A DNA stretch of 64,000 nucleotides from Phycisphaerae bacterium (GCA_022180725.1 BQMO01000009.1:167322-231321); one strand, 5' to 3'. Numbered from the stretch's first letter, positions 18,138-28,319 are shown. Numbers and translations: made by a program. The notes: generated by a model from the sequence alone, not told the origin.

Positions 18138-18166
18138 TTGACAACGCCGAATACCAGTGTAACAAT
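18138..18166 (+). promoter_or_regulatory. tracrRNA promoter
   Basis: A perfect -35 TTGACA at 18138-18143, a 17-base spacer, and a -10 AACAAT at 18161-18166 preceded by an extended TG-T. The predicted start of transcription, about 18172-18174, coincides with the first base of the anti-repeat. This independently supports the tracrRNA boundaries. The region is shared with the cas9 5' leader on the other strand. Confidence 0.8.
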
Positions 18167-18171
18167 GGGGC

Positions 18172-18293
18172 GGTGTATCTGAGCGGCCTTTCTCGTGTTA
18201 TCACGGTAAAGGTAATCGCGACAGGCCACGGCCCTCCGGGCAACCGGAGACTCCGCCCTGATGAACGCCCTCCAGAGGGCGTTTTTCGTTTTT
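18172..18293 (+). ncRNA. tracrRNA of the type II-C CRISPR locus
   Basis: The anti-repeat occupies 18172-18207. Against the 36-base repeat it forms 28 Watson-Crick pairs and 6 G:U pairs. The only unpaired positions are a 2x2 internal loop, where repeat bases C9 and U10 face U and U. This gives a lower stem of 8 pairs and an upper stem of 26. Downstream is a candidate nexus region (AAAGGTAATCGCG), a hairpin CTCCGG-GCAA-CCGGAG at 18234-18249 and a rho-independent terminator. The order anti-repeat, hairpins, terminator is that of known tracrRNAs. It is transcribed divergently from cas9. The predicted length is about 120 nt. Confidence 0.93.
18265..18293 (+). terminator. Rho-independent terminator of tracrRNA
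   Basis: A seven-pair stem ACGCCCT/AGGGCGT with a CCAG loop is followed by TTTTT, CG and TTTTT. It lies directly before the nuoF 3' end on the opposite strand. Confidence 0.9.
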
Positions 18294-18327
18294 GACTGTT
18301 GTGGAGGCTTATCCGCTATTGACCCGC

Positions 18328-19803
<1,476 letters not shown>

Positions 19804-19882
19804 GGGGCGAAAGGATAGGAAGCGGCGCGGGGTGGGCGGGAGTACCGCGGGCGCAGCGGGTGAGTGCCGGGCGGGTGCAGGT

Positions 19883-21463
19883 TTAGTAAAGGATGCGAAC
19901 CCGGCCCGGGGAGCCGTTCTGACCGGGGCCAGCGGAGGTGCTGTAGGCCCCGCCGACGCCGCCCTGTCCCGCGGAGGCGGCGCTGGGCGACACGGAAGAG
20001 ACGGCCGGGCCGGCGGGACCGGCGCAGCCTGGGCGAATGTCGGGCTGACTGGGGAAGCCGCACCCGCCGGCGTTGTAGGCCCGGCGTCCGAAGATGCCCG
20101 GGTTGCCCGGGGAGTTGACGAAGTTGGCGAGGGAGGCGGAACCCGCGGCACCGCCTTGGCCGTTGGCGGAGGCGGTGGCGCAGACCGGGGAGCCGATGGG
20201 TTCGTCGCCGCCGCCGAGTCCCGGCCCGCCGCCGGTCGCTTGGATGACGAGGAAGCCGTTGATGGTAACGAAGGTGGTGCCGCCCTGGATGCCGCTGCCG
20301 CCGCCGCTGCCGCCGTTCCCGCCGTTGCCGACGAGAATGCCGATATTGTCGCCGGGAACCACGTTGACGATGTGGACGCCGTAGCCGCCGGACCCGCCGC
20401 CGCCGCCGCCGGAGGCGTAGAGCACGTTGCAGACCTGCGGGAGTTGGGTGCCGGAACTCCCGCCGCCGCCGCCTCCCCCCCAAGCCTCGATGCCGATGGA
20501 ATAGACCCCCGCGGGAACAATCCAGGAGGTGGACCCGGGCGTGGAGAAGTTCACGATGGTCTCGGGCGGCATCGTGGCGGTCGATGTCAGCGAACGCCAC
20601 CACGCGCCGTTGTAGCCCTCGAAGTCGCGCGTGGTCTGGTTGAACCGGATGACGCCCGCGCGGGGCGAGTCGGTATGCCCGACGCGGACGGCGTGGGTGA
20701 AGTACCCCTCGCCGCCGACGTGGAGCGTGGCAAGCGACGACGCGGAGTTGATGCGGAGGTTGCCGGTAATCGACTGGTCCGCCGCGAAGAAGTTAGACTG
20801 GTTTGTCCGCGCGAGGGTGCCCGGAAGGCGAGCATCGGGGATGATGCCGAAGGCGAGCGCCGAGGCGTCGAGGCTGGTGAGCAGCGATCCCGAGCCGGCA
20901 AAGGAACTGGCGGCATTCGTGAACTGCACCGCACCGGAGTAAGTCTGGTTCGCGTTGGTCCGCCCGACGTTGGCCGAGAGGCGTGCGTCGGGGACGGTGC
21001 CGGCGTTGAGGTTCGACGCGTTGGTGAAGTAGGTCGCATTCTGCCCGTTGAGCGTATTGCTCGAGATCGCGGTCGCCGCGGTCATGGCGTACGCGGCGTA
21101 GGGCGCGATGGTCATCTCCTGCCGAGGCGCGAGCGTGGTGAACCCGACGGGGTCCAGGCACCCGGAAGGGTTGCTCGCTCGAACTTCGAGTTGCAGGAAG
21201 AGTTTCTGCCCATTGAACACAGGACCAAAGTCGAGCCGGGAGGCGAACCGCCCATTGACCGGCAGGACGGTGTTGCAGAGCGTGGAGCCGACGTTGTTCC
21301 CGCCGCTCTCCGCGTCCCAGAGGGAGTAGCGGACGTTGTGGGCGGTCGTGACGGGCGAGCCGCCGGATTCGAGCACACCCTGGTACACGAACGCCGTGTC
21401 CAGCGGCTGGGCGAGCGCGGCGGCGGAAAACACGAACGCGGCGACGGCTCCGAGGTGGTGCAT
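19883..21463 (-). CDS. Secreted glycine-rich fibre-like protein
   Basis: 526 residues. Start MHHLGAVAAFVFSAAALAQ at 21463 has GGGAG seven bases upstream and forms a signal peptide. Residues 20-130 contain a module FVYQGVLESGG...NVRYSLWDAESGG...APYAAYAM that also occurs in the protein at 22018-23793. A repetitive segment with NATYFTNASNLNAGTVPDARLS resembles phage tail-fibre or cell-surface fibre repeats. The C-terminal 200 residues are very rich in glycine (several GGGGGG runs), ending in GSPGRVRILY. It is probably extracellular or surface-exposed; the function is unknown. It lies between nuoF and the nuoF pseudogene. Confidence 0.75.
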   Translation of the reverse strand: MHHLGAVAAFVFSAAALAQPLDTAFVYQGVLESGGSPVTTAHNVRYSLWDAESGGNNVGSTLCNTVLPVNGRFASRLDFGPVFNGQKLFLQLEVRASNPSGCLDPVGFTTLAPRQEMTIAPYAAYAMTAATAISSNTLNGQNATYFTNASNLNAGTVPDARLSANVGRTNANQTYSGAVQFTNAASSFAGSGSLLTSLDASALAFGIIPDARLPGTLARTNQSNFFAADQSITGNLRINSASSLATLHVGGEGYFTHAVRVGHTDSPRAGVIRFNQTTRDFEGYNGAWWRSLTSTATMPPETIVNFSTPGSTSWIVPAGVYSIGIEAWGGGGGGGSSGTQLPQVCNVLYASGGGGGGSGGYGVHIVNVVPGDNIGILVGNGGNGGSGGGSGIQGGTTFVTINGFLVIQATGGGPGLGGGDEPIGSPVCATASANGQGGAAGSASLANFVNSPGNPGIFGRRAYNAGGCGFPSQPDIRPGCAGPAGPAVSSVSPSAASAGQGGVGGAYSTSAGPGQNGSPGRVRILY

Positions 21464-21647
21464 GGCGGTCTCCCTCATCAAGTCCGCCATGTTACCCGAA
21501 TAGCCCGCCATGGAAAGGGTATTTGTTGTTCGTTCTCGGGTCCGCTCAGGGCAGGAGGTGGGCGACGGTGTAGTGGGCAACCTCAGCGATGGGGGTGTCG
21601 GAGAAACTCCGGTTGCCCAGCACGTGCCTGATGTGGAGATGCTGATC

Positions 21648-21981
21648 ATGGTGCCCCGCCGGCGTTGGCGGCGAATGTGGGGTTCAGGTCAGACCACTTG
21701 AGAGCACGAGGAAAGTCCGCCCCACAGCGCCCGTGGAGAACGGACTTTGTGATTTCTTTGGTCAACGCGTTGGGTTAGAGCGTGAGTGCCTTGCGCAGCC
21801 CGACGTACCCGCCGGTCTTGACGTACTCGTCATAGCCGACGACGTGGCGGCCCTTGGGGTCGGCGTAGGGCCAGGAGGGGATGCGGCGGGACAGGGGCGC
21901 ATCCTGATTCATGGCGGCAAGGTTGGGGTTGACCTTGCCGGAGGGTTTGGAGATGGTGAGACCGTCTTTGGCGAAGGGCAT
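21648..21981 (-). pseudogene. Truncated, mosaic copy of the nuoF 5' region
   Basis: From the ATG at 21981, 68 codons (MPFAKDGLTISKPSG... to GLRKALTL) match the nuoF N terminus almost perfectly in protein and DNA, and then hit TAA at 21775. Past the stop the same frame still resembles nuoF: SVLHGRCGADFPRALKW against SVLRGRGGAGFPCGLKW, then FAANAGGAP against LAANADGSE, but at much lower identity. Similarity fades by about 21648. The rest of nuoF is missing. The 185 bases from 21464 to 21647 between this relic and the next gene show nothing I recognise. It cannot make a functional subunit. Confidence 0.85.
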
Positions 21982-22017
21982 AAGGCCAGAGTGAAAGGAA
22001 GCGCATCGGCGGGATGG

Positions 22018-23793
22018 TCAAAGGCCGCGGGGGATGTAAAGGGCCGAAAGGGTGGTGGTGTAGTACGTCGCGGACCCGCTCGGCACAAAGATACTGGTCT
22101 TGAAGGACTTGACGCCCGGCGTGTTCACGGGAACGACCCAGGCGATGGTGAGCACGCTTCCCCCGGCCACCGGGAACGGGTTCAAGTCGCGGTTGATGCG
22201 CCCTTTGACCTCGGTGAGTTGCGCCGCGGAGCCGGAGGTCATGTCATCGAGTTTGAAGAAGGCCTCGTTGGCGGACGCGTCGGAAGTCGAATCAACGATG
22301 CTGAGAGTGAGCGTCGCGTTGATGTGCAGGAAGCCCGTGGCGGGTGCGTTGATGCTGATCGTGTCGATGTCCTGGGACGCGTTTGTGACGGTGACCCCCG
22401 CGGCGAAATTACGGGGATCACGAAAGGTTTGGGTGTAGGCGATGCCGGGCTGGTTGTTGTAGGACGCATTGCCGGAAGCGCCGTCGAAGGCGATGGTCGG
22501 CGCGCCCGCGGTATTGCGGATGTCCACGCGGCCGGCGCGGGTAGCGTCTGTGCTTGGCCAGACTTCGAGGCTGTTGCGGAGGCGCATGATGCCGGCGTTA
22601 CCTCCGCCTCCCACGACGGATAGACCGGGGATCAGCCCGCCGTCGAGCCAAAACTGGAGGCCCTGGGTGGCGTTGAAGCGCACGTCGACCGGCGCGCCGG
22701 GCGATGTGGTGCCGATGCCCAGCCGACCCGAGCCGTCGTCGAGGAGGTTGCGGAAGGCCGGTCCCGCGGAAGTGTTGGTCACGCTGCCCACGCGTCCCTG
22801 GTTATCGATCGCGAGCACGGCACGATACCCCCCGGCCGGGACGACGCCCCAGGCGGCGCCGGAGGGGTTGAAGAGGCCGAACTGGAGCGAGCCGAAGGTG
22901 TTGAGTATGACACCGCCGCCGGTGTCGTTGGAGTTTCGGACACGGAGTTGCGGATCGGCAGCGCGCAGTTCGAGCAAGGCCCCGGGGGTGGTGGTCCCGA
23001 TGCCGAGATTGCCAGCAAACGAACCCGCCGCCCCGAAGTTGTTTACCGCATTCAATCGAGGAATGTTGGTCGACAGCCGCGCATCGGCGAGCGTTCCAGA
23101 AATGACGGCGCCGGCGTCGTGCGTGTGAGAGGCGGCGGCGAACGCCGCGGACGAAAGCCCGTCGAGCAGGTCCGCGTTGAGGTTGGTGACCATCGTGGAA
23201 CTCGCGACGGTGAACGGGGCGCCCGCCGCCGTGAAGGCCGGTGACGTGGCGAACGTCTTGCTTCCGGTGAACGTCTGCGACGAGGACAGCAGCGTCACGT
23301 TGGAGGACAGCCTCGCGTCGGCCAGGGTGCCGGTCGACAGGCTGGATGCGTTCGTATAAAACGCGGCGGCCTGGCCGTTGAGCGCGGCGGCGTTGCTTGC
23401 GGCGGCGGCCGAGGAGGCGTGAATCGCGTACGGCGTGGGGGTAATCGGCTGCCGCGGACCGAGCGTGACGAACCCCGCGGCATTGCCGCACCCAAGGCCC
23501 GTATCCTGGCGAACATCGATTTCCAAGAATCGGGAGACCCCGGTGAACTGCCCGCCAAAGTCGAGCGCCACCGTGAACTGTCCGCCAATGACATTGAGAT
23601 TATCCGCGCACAGGACCGATCCGATCTGCGAGCCCCCGACCGCCGCATCGTACAAACGGAATCGGATGTCGTACGTCCCCGTGGCAGGCTCGACACCTTG
23701 TTTCAGGCTCCCCTGATAGGTCCACGAGGTGCCGATCTGGGCGTGCGACGCGACGGCCATGGCCAACGGAGCCGCGAGAATGATCCGTTTCAT
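22018..23793 (-). CDS. Secreted fibre-like protein, paralogous to the 19883 gene
   Basis: 591 residues. Signal peptide MKRIILAAPLAMAVASHAQ, then the same opening module as its neighbour: TSWTYQGSLKQG, YDIRFRLYDAAVGG, FVTLGPRQPITPTPYAIHA. A repetitive region follows with AAAFYTNASSLSTGTLADARLS and TLADARLSTNIPRLNAVNNF, then LGIGTTTPGALLELR, a pattern common in fibre-like proteins with intramolecular chaperone or beta-prism tails. The C terminus (about 130 residues from TVTNASQDIDTISINAPATG) looks like a compact beta domain. It is likely extracellular; the role is unknown. Confidence 0.77.
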   Translation of the reverse strand: MKRIILAAPLAMAVASHAQIGTSWTYQGSLKQGVEPATGTYDIRFRLYDAAVGGSQIGSVLCADNLNVIGGQFTVALDFGGQFTGVSRFLEIDVRQDTGLGCGNAAGFVTLGPRQPITPTPYAIHASSAAAASNAAALNGQAAAFYTNASSLSTGTLADARLSSNVTLLSSSQTFTGSKTFATSPAFTAAGAPFTVASSTMVTNLNADLLDGLSSAAFAAASHTHDAGAVISGTLADARLSTNIPRLNAVNNFGAAGSFAGNLGIGTTTPGALLELRAADPQLRVRNSNDTGGGVILNTFGSLQFGLFNPSGAAWGVVPAGGYRAVLAIDNQGRVGSVTNTSAGPAFRNLLDDGSGRLGIGTTSPGAPVDVRFNATQGLQFWLDGGLIPGLSVVGGGGNAGIMRLRNSLEVWPSTDATRAGRVDIRNTAGAPTIAFDGASGNASYNNQPGIAYTQTFRDPRNFAAGVTVTNASQDIDTISINAPATGFLHINATLTLSIVDSTSDASANEAFFKLDDMTSGSAAQLTEVKGRINRDLNPFPVAGGSVLTIAWVVPVNTPGVKSFKTSIFVPSGSATYYTTTLSALYIPRGL

Positions 23794-24037
23794 GCTTCAC
23801 AGACTACTCGGCCGCTCTCGGCTGTCAAGACCACTTCCGTGATCCTCCTCGTCCACGCGGTGTGGCCCGGTCCGTCGAGTTCGGCCTTTCCTTGAAGCGG
23901 CCCGGTTCCTGTAACGTGATCGGCTCGCCCTTCTCATGGAGCACAACGGCCGGGTGGCCCCGGGCCACGCCTCACGAAAGGATGGGCGCGGGCGTGCATC
24001 GAGCCGCCGCGAGAAGCCGCTTGACCGCGCTATCCAA

Positions 24038-24111
24038 CGACCCCGGCAGGATTCGAACCTGCGACCCCCGCGTTCGAAGCACGGTGCTCTATCCAACTGA
24101 GCTACGGGGCC
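24038..24111 (-). tRNA. tRNA-Arg (anticodon TCG)
   Basis: A complete cloverleaf can be folded on the minus strand. The acceptor GGCCCCG pairs with CGGGGTC (one G:U), the D arm is GCTC/GAGC and the T arm is GCAGG-TTCGAAT-CCTGC. The anticodon stem CCGTG/CGCGG has the loop CTTCGAA, placing TCG at the anticodon, which reads CGA. The length is 74 bases including a G discriminator; CCA is not encoded. The 244 bases between this gene and the fibre-like gene hold nothing recognisable. Confidence 0.95.
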
Positions 24112-24139
24112 GAGACGCCGGGAGGGTAGGGTGCCCCGG

Positions 24140-24955
24140 CTAGAACAGGAAGCGGAATCCGAACCCGACGGCGAACTCGAGCGTGGCGCGCCGGTCCACG
24201 TCCTCCCAGAGCGGGAACTGCGCCATCAACTCAAAGGCAAACTCCCGCCCCTCGTACATCAGCCCGGGCGCCCAGCGCAGTTCAAGATCGCCGTTGGTCT
24301 CGTAGAGCGCGTTGATCTCGGCGGTCACGTACCACGCGCCCGTGGACTCCGACGTGTACTGCGTCGGCGCGATGCGGTAGAGGTACGACGTGTTCATCGC
24401 CAGCGCGTCGGCGGGGCCTTCCGCGCCGAAGTTGTCGGCCTCGGTGCCGTCGGTGGTCCAGTGATAGATCGCATCCACGTTGAAGCCATGCCGACCCCGC
24501 ACCATGGTGAGCACCGCGCCGACCTTCGGGTGCACCGCGGCCTCATCCTCGAATGACATCTCGACCCCGCCCAACAGCGCCACGCGGACGGTATCGACCC
24601 CGCCGCTGTCGTGCTTGTACACACGCCACTTGAGCATGAGGTCGAGATTATCGAGGCCCTCATGTCCATTCCCGCCATCGGGCGTGTCCTCGTGAACGAA
24701 CGACACCGGCACGTCGAGATACGCGGCCAGCCCGCGGTCGACGCCGTACGCGATGATGGTGGAGGGTTCGAGCACATCGGTACGCTCGGTGCCGGCGACG
24801 GGGTGGCTCCCGTACCGGTACCACATGAACTGGGTCCGCACGATGGTCGACCCGGGCGAGGGCATCGTAGCGGCCTGGGTGAACATGGCCTCCTGCGCGA
24901 ACGCGGGCACGGCGACCGCCAGCCCGGCCATGGCCGGTGCAATGAAGTTCCTCAT
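24140..24955 (-). CDS. Outer-membrane beta-barrel protein (transporter family)
   Basis: 271 residues with AGGAG seven bases before the ATG and signal peptide MRNFIAPAMAGLAVAVPAFAQ. The mature part alternates hydrophobic and polar residues in strands and ends in aromatic FGFRFLF, the usual barrel C-terminal signature. It resembles the MetA-pathway/transporter-like barrels often found beside metal genes. It is the last gene of a three-gene minus-strand run, 27 bases after the heavy-metal-associated lipoprotein. The substrate is unknown. Confidence 0.75.
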   Translation of the reverse strand: MRNFIAPAMAGLAVAVPAFAQEAMFTQAATMPSPGSTIVRTQFMWYRYGSHPVAGTERTDVLEPSTIIAYGVDRGLAAYLDVPVSFVHEDTPDGGNGHEGLDNLDLMLKWRVYKHDSGGVDTVRVALLGGVEMSFEDEAAVHPKVGAVLTMVRGRHGFNVDAIYHWTTDGTEADNFGAEGPADALAMNTSYLYRIAPTQYTSESTGAWYVTAEINALYETNGDLELRWAPGLMYEGREFAFELMAQFPLWEDVDRRATLEFAVGFGFRFLF

Positions 24956-24982
24956 GCAGTTTCTCCTGATGGAACGCGACGG

Positions 24983-25378
24983 CTACTTGGTCTCGACCTT
25001 GATAAGCGTGAACCCGGCGTCCTCGACGATATTGCGCAATCGATCAGGGGTCGGATGGGCGGCCCCTTCCTTGAATGTCACCAGCACCGTCCCCGCGCCA
25101 AGGTCCACCGTCGCCGTCGCGATGGACCGATTGCGGAGCAACTGCTTGTCGATGTTCGTCGCGCACAGCGGGCACCCCAGCCCATTGACGTACAACACCA
25201 CGGCGGAGGACGCCACGGGCGTGGTCGAACGCGTCGCCAGCCGCTCTTCGGGCGTGGCCGTGTGCACCACGCCCTCGTCGGCGTCGCGCTTGCGGGTCGT
25301 GTTCGCGTCGTTGGCGCACCCCCACAGGGCCGCGCCGAGAACAAGGGACAGACAGATTCGAACATGGGTCGTATTCAT
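24983..25378 (-). CDS. Lipoprotein with heavy-metal-associated (HMA) domain
   Basis: 131 residues. The N terminus MNTTHVRICLSLVLGAALWGC has a lipobox (LWGC, Cys21), so the protein should be membrane-anchored. Residues 58-131 form a ferredoxin-like HMA domain with the metal-binding GCPLC (Cys69, Cys72), as in copper and mercury carriers. The ATG at 25378 was preferred over the longer frame because the lipoprotein signal starts there. Neighbours on both sides suggest a periplasmic metal-handling set. Confidence 0.83.
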   Translation of the reverse strand: MNTTHVRICLSLVLGAALWGCANDANTTRKRDADEGVVHTATPEERLATRSTTPVASSAVVLYVNGLGCPLCATNIDKQLLRNRSIATATVDLGAGTVLVTFKEGAAHPTPDRLRNIVEDAGFTLIKVETK

Positions 25379-25496
25379 GGGATGGATCCTGATTCGTCCA
25401 TGGCGCCAAGGCCCGGACGGCATGATGAATGAGAACATCGAATATCACGTGGGTGAACGATTCGGTCGGCGCGCGGACCCGCCGCGTTTCCCGGGG

Positions 25497-25847
25497 CTAC
25501 ACCACGCGCACGCAGATCATGGCCCGAAAAACGGCCCCAAACGTGGCCGGGCGAACCGGGCCGAACGCACCGGGGCGCTCGCCGGTTGAGCCATCATCGG
25601 GCGTTGACTGCGGAACCGGTCCCACCGCAACAACTTTCGCGAGTTCGGCCGCACGCGGCGCGGGGGTGGACGGCGTCGGCGCCGGCGCATCCCGATCCAT
25701 GGGATGCTCGCAGAGGCACGTGTCCGCGTCGCCGCAGCAGCATACGTCCGCCGTGCAGCACGAATCAGCCGGCCTCGCGGGCACCCCGACCGCAAGGGTC
25801 GGGCACGCCAGCATGAAGGCGATCAGGATGGAAAGAACGCGCCGCAC
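25497..25847 (-). CDS. Small exported Cys-rich protein
   Basis: 116 residues beginning with GTG at 25847. The first 25 residues form a signal peptide (LSILIAFMLACPTLAVG). A dense cysteine cluster follows at residues 30, 31, 36-38, 44 and 46 (SCCTADVCCCGD...CLCEH), ending in Glu-His, which could bind a soft metal. The C-terminal half is Pro/Ala-rich and looks unstructured. It is first in the probable operon with the HMA lipoprotein and barrel. No family is recognised. Confidence 0.62.
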   Translation of the reverse strand: MRRVLSILIAFMLACPTLAVGVPARPADSCCTADVCCCGDADTCLCEHPMDRDAPAPTPSTPAPRAAELAKVVAVGPVPQSTPDDGSTGERPGAFGPVRPATFGAVFRAMICVRVV

Positions 25848-25936
25848 GGGGTCATTCTCGCCGAGATTCCCATACGAGTCAACAGGTCTTCACGCGTCAC
25901 AATCAATTGGGATACGTGCCGGGTACACTGCCCGGC

Positions 25937-26848
25937 ATGTCCGATCCGATCCCGCTCGATGATGCCGTGCCCCCGCTACCCACGGGCGGCGTCGTCGCCG
26001 AGCACCGGCCCTGCCTGGCCTGCGGGTACGACCTGCACGGGCTGTCCTCGCGGGGGGTCTGCCCGGAATGCGGCGCCCAGGTCGAGCGATCACTCCGCGG
26101 CAACCTGCTGGAGTTCGCCAACCCCGAGCACACCCGCACCCTGCACCATGGCGCCATCACCATCGAGTGGGGCGCTTTCGCGCCGATCCTCGCGGCCGTC
26201 ATCACCATCGGCGTTTCGGCGCTTGCGCAGGCGGGACAGACCACCGCCTTCGTCGCGGGACGCGGGACGGAGGTCCTGGGCGCGGCCCTCTCGGCCGTCG
26301 GCGCCTCGGTGGCGCTGGTCGGGTGGTACCTCTTCACCCGCCCCGACCCCGGGCAGATCGGGACCGACGCGGGCGAGAAAGCCCGGCGGTGGGTGCGCGT
26401 CGTGCTCATCGCAGAGGTCGTCATGACCCTCGCCGCGCTGGTCGTCGCCATGATCCCCGGGTTGTCGCGAACCGCGACCCAGGCCGTCACCCCAACCGGA
26501 CCCGGCGCAACGCCTCCGTTGGCGGCGATTATCGTCGCGAGCGCCGTGACGATTCTCTCCGCCGGCGTCAGCGCGGCCCGCGCCGGCCTGGGCGCCTGGT
26601 ACATCGCCACCCTCGCCGAGCGTGTCCCCGATCTTGCCTTGCGTCAGTTCGCCCGCACCATGATCTGGCTCCTGCCCGTGCTGGCCACCGTCGGGTGGAT
26701 CGCCTGCGGGCTGGGCCCGCTCGCCGCGTGGATCCTCAGCATCATCCTCATCGACAAGTGCCGTCGGCAGGTGCGCGACGTCCGCGCCCGCGTCGACGAA
26801 CGCCGCATGCTCGACGAGGCCATCACCACGCATCGATCAGGTGCGTGA
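25937..26848 (+). CDS. Zinc-ribbon integral membrane protein
   Basis: 303 residues. The N terminus holds a zinc ribbon, CLACGYDLHGL...CPECGAQ, of a type common in planctomycetes. About six hydrophobic segments follow (for example FAPILAAVITIGVSALA, VLIAEVVMTLAALVVAMI and IIVASAVTILSAGVSAA). The C terminus is charged and cytoplasmic. The start at 25937 (MSDPIPL) places the ribbon near the N terminus. It shares its ribbon style with the 9565 protein but not the rest. It ends in a 26-base overlap with the convergent aminopeptidase gene. Confidence 0.72.
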   Translation: MSDPIPLDDAVPPLPTGGVVAEHRPCLACGYDLHGLSSRGVCPECGAQVERSLRGNLLEFANPEHTRTLHHGAITIEWGAFAPILAAVITIGVSALAQAGQTTAFVAGRGTEVLGAALSAVGASVALVGWYLFTRPDPGQIGTDAGEKARRWVRVVLIAEVVMTLAALVVAMIPGLSRTATQAVTPTGPGATPPLAAIIVASAVTILSAGVSAARAGLGAWYIATLAERVPDLALRQFARTMIWLLPVLATVGWIACGLGPLAAWILSIILIDKCRRQVRDVRARVDERRMLDEAITTHRSGA

Positions 26849-28319
26849 GCAGCCGGACGCCCCAGCCCGTGGGGCCTTCGATGAACATCCCCGCGTTCTT
26901 CTCCGCCACATGCACCCCCGCGATATCGAGGTGGCACCACGGTGTCTTCTCGGTCACGAAGTACGACAGGAACGCGGCCCCCTGCCCCGCGTGCGCCTTG
27001 CGGTTGGGGTTGCTGTTCACGATGTCCGCCACCGGGCTTTTCATCATGTCGCGGTACTCCGCGTGCATCGGCAGCCGCCACACGCGTTCGCCCGTCGCCT
27101 TCGCCGCCGACTCGACCCTCGCCCGCAGCGCGTCGTCGTCGCAGAACATCCCCGCGAAGGTGCTCCCCAGGGCCGTGATCACCCCGCCCGTGAGCGTCGC
27201 CAGATCCAGGACCGCCGCCGGGTTGTCCTTCTCGCAGGCGATGCACAGCGCGTCGGCCAGCACCAGCCGCCCCTCCGCGTCCGTGTTCGTGACCTCCACC
27301 GTCACCCCGTTACGGAAGGTCAGCACGTCGTCCGGGCGGTAGGCCTCGTCCGAGAGCGAGTTCTCCGCCGCCGCGAGGTACGCCACTACGCGCCGCCGCG
27401 GCTTGATCGTCGTTCCGATCGCGAGCATCGCCCCCAGCACGGCACACCCGCCGTCCTTGTCCCGCTTCATCCCCACCATCCCGTTGTTCACCTTCAGGGA
27501 CAGCCCGCCCGTGTCGTAGGTCATCGTCTTGCCCACGAGCACGATCGGCTTCCCCGTGGCGCCGCGCGGGGCGTACTCCAGCCGGATCAGGCACGGCTTG
27601 TTCTCGCTCGCCTTCCCCACGTTGATCAGCCCCTCGCATTTCTCTCGCGCGAGCGCATCACCCTCGGTCACCGTGATCTTCAGGCCCGCCCGCCGCGCCA
27701 CCTTCTTGGCCTGCTCGGCCATCCACCTCGGCGTCGCGACGTTCGGCGGGCTTTGGCTCAGCGTCCGCGCCAGGTTCGTCGCCTCGGCGATCGCCAGCCC
27801 GCGCGACACCCCCGCCGCGAACTCGCCCTCGGCCCGCACCGTCAGCCGCTCGCGCGTCGGCGTGGTCGTCGCCTTTCCGCGAAACTCATCGCACACCCAC
27901 CCGAGCAGCCCCAGCGCCTCGCCCACGCACGCGCCCGCGTCGTGCTCGTCCACCGACCCGCCGTGCAACGCCCCGTCGAGCGCGAACTCCACCCCCGTGG
28001 CCTTCATCGCCGCGAGTTTCCGCCCCGCCGCCGCCGCCGCGCTCCGCACCGCGCCGGCATCCGCCGACGCACGGGCGCCCAGCCCCACGAGCAGCACGCG
28101 CCGCCCCGACTTCGCGCCCGTCGCCTCGACCACGCTCCCGAGATCGCCCGTGGCCTCGGCCCGCGCCGCCGCCGCCGTCAGCGCGTCGCCCACGCCCAGG
28201 CCACCCGCGCGGGACTTGGTCCGCCCGTCAATCGCCTCGGCCTTGCCCTTGCTCCCGTAGTACCCGAACACGACCACCGGGGACACGCCGCGTGACGACA
28301 CCGAAATGGAACGGAACAT
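26823..28319 (-). CDS. pepA: Leucyl aminopeptidase, M17 family
   Basis: A 498-residue cytosolic metallo-aminopeptidase removing N-terminal residues from peptides. The signature NTDAEGRLVLADAL is intact. Metal and active-site residues lie in VLVGKTMTYDTGGLSLK and MKRDKDGGCAVLGAM, where the family normally has MKxDMGGA; here the block is slightly altered. The ATG at 28319 has AAGGAG five bases upstream; a GTG six bases earlier is less likely. The N-terminal domain is poorly conserved, as usual in M17 enzymes. Confidence 0.93.
   Translation of the reverse strand: MFRSISVSSRGVSPVVVFGYYGSKGKAEAIDGRTKSRAGGLGVGDALTAAAARAEATGDLGSVVEATGAKSGRRVLLVGLGARASADAGAVRSAAAAAGRKLAAMKATGVEFALDGALHGGSVDEHDAGACVGEALGLLGWVCDEFRGKATTTPTRERLTVRAEGEFAAGVSRGLAIAEATNLARTLSQSPPNVATPRWMAEQAKKVARRAGLKITVTEGDALAREKCEGLINVGKASENKPCLIRLEYAPRGATGKPIVLVGKTMTYDTGGLSLKVNNGMVGMKRDKDGGCAVLGAMLAIGTTIKPRRRVVAYLAAAENSLSDEAYRPDDVLTFRNGVTVEVTNTDAEGRLVLADALCIACEKDNPAAVLDLATLTGGVITALGSTFAGMFCDDDALRARVESAAKATGERVWRLPMHAEYRDMMKSPVADIVNSNPNRKAHAGQGAAFLSYFVTEKTPWCHLDIAGVHVAEKNAGMFIEGPTGWGVRLLTHLIDAW

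Noticed and set aside
21541..21647. An integrase-like peptide (frame with HIRHVLGNRSF) beyond the nuoF relic
   Set aside because: Too short, no catalytic residues visible, and it is bounded by stops.
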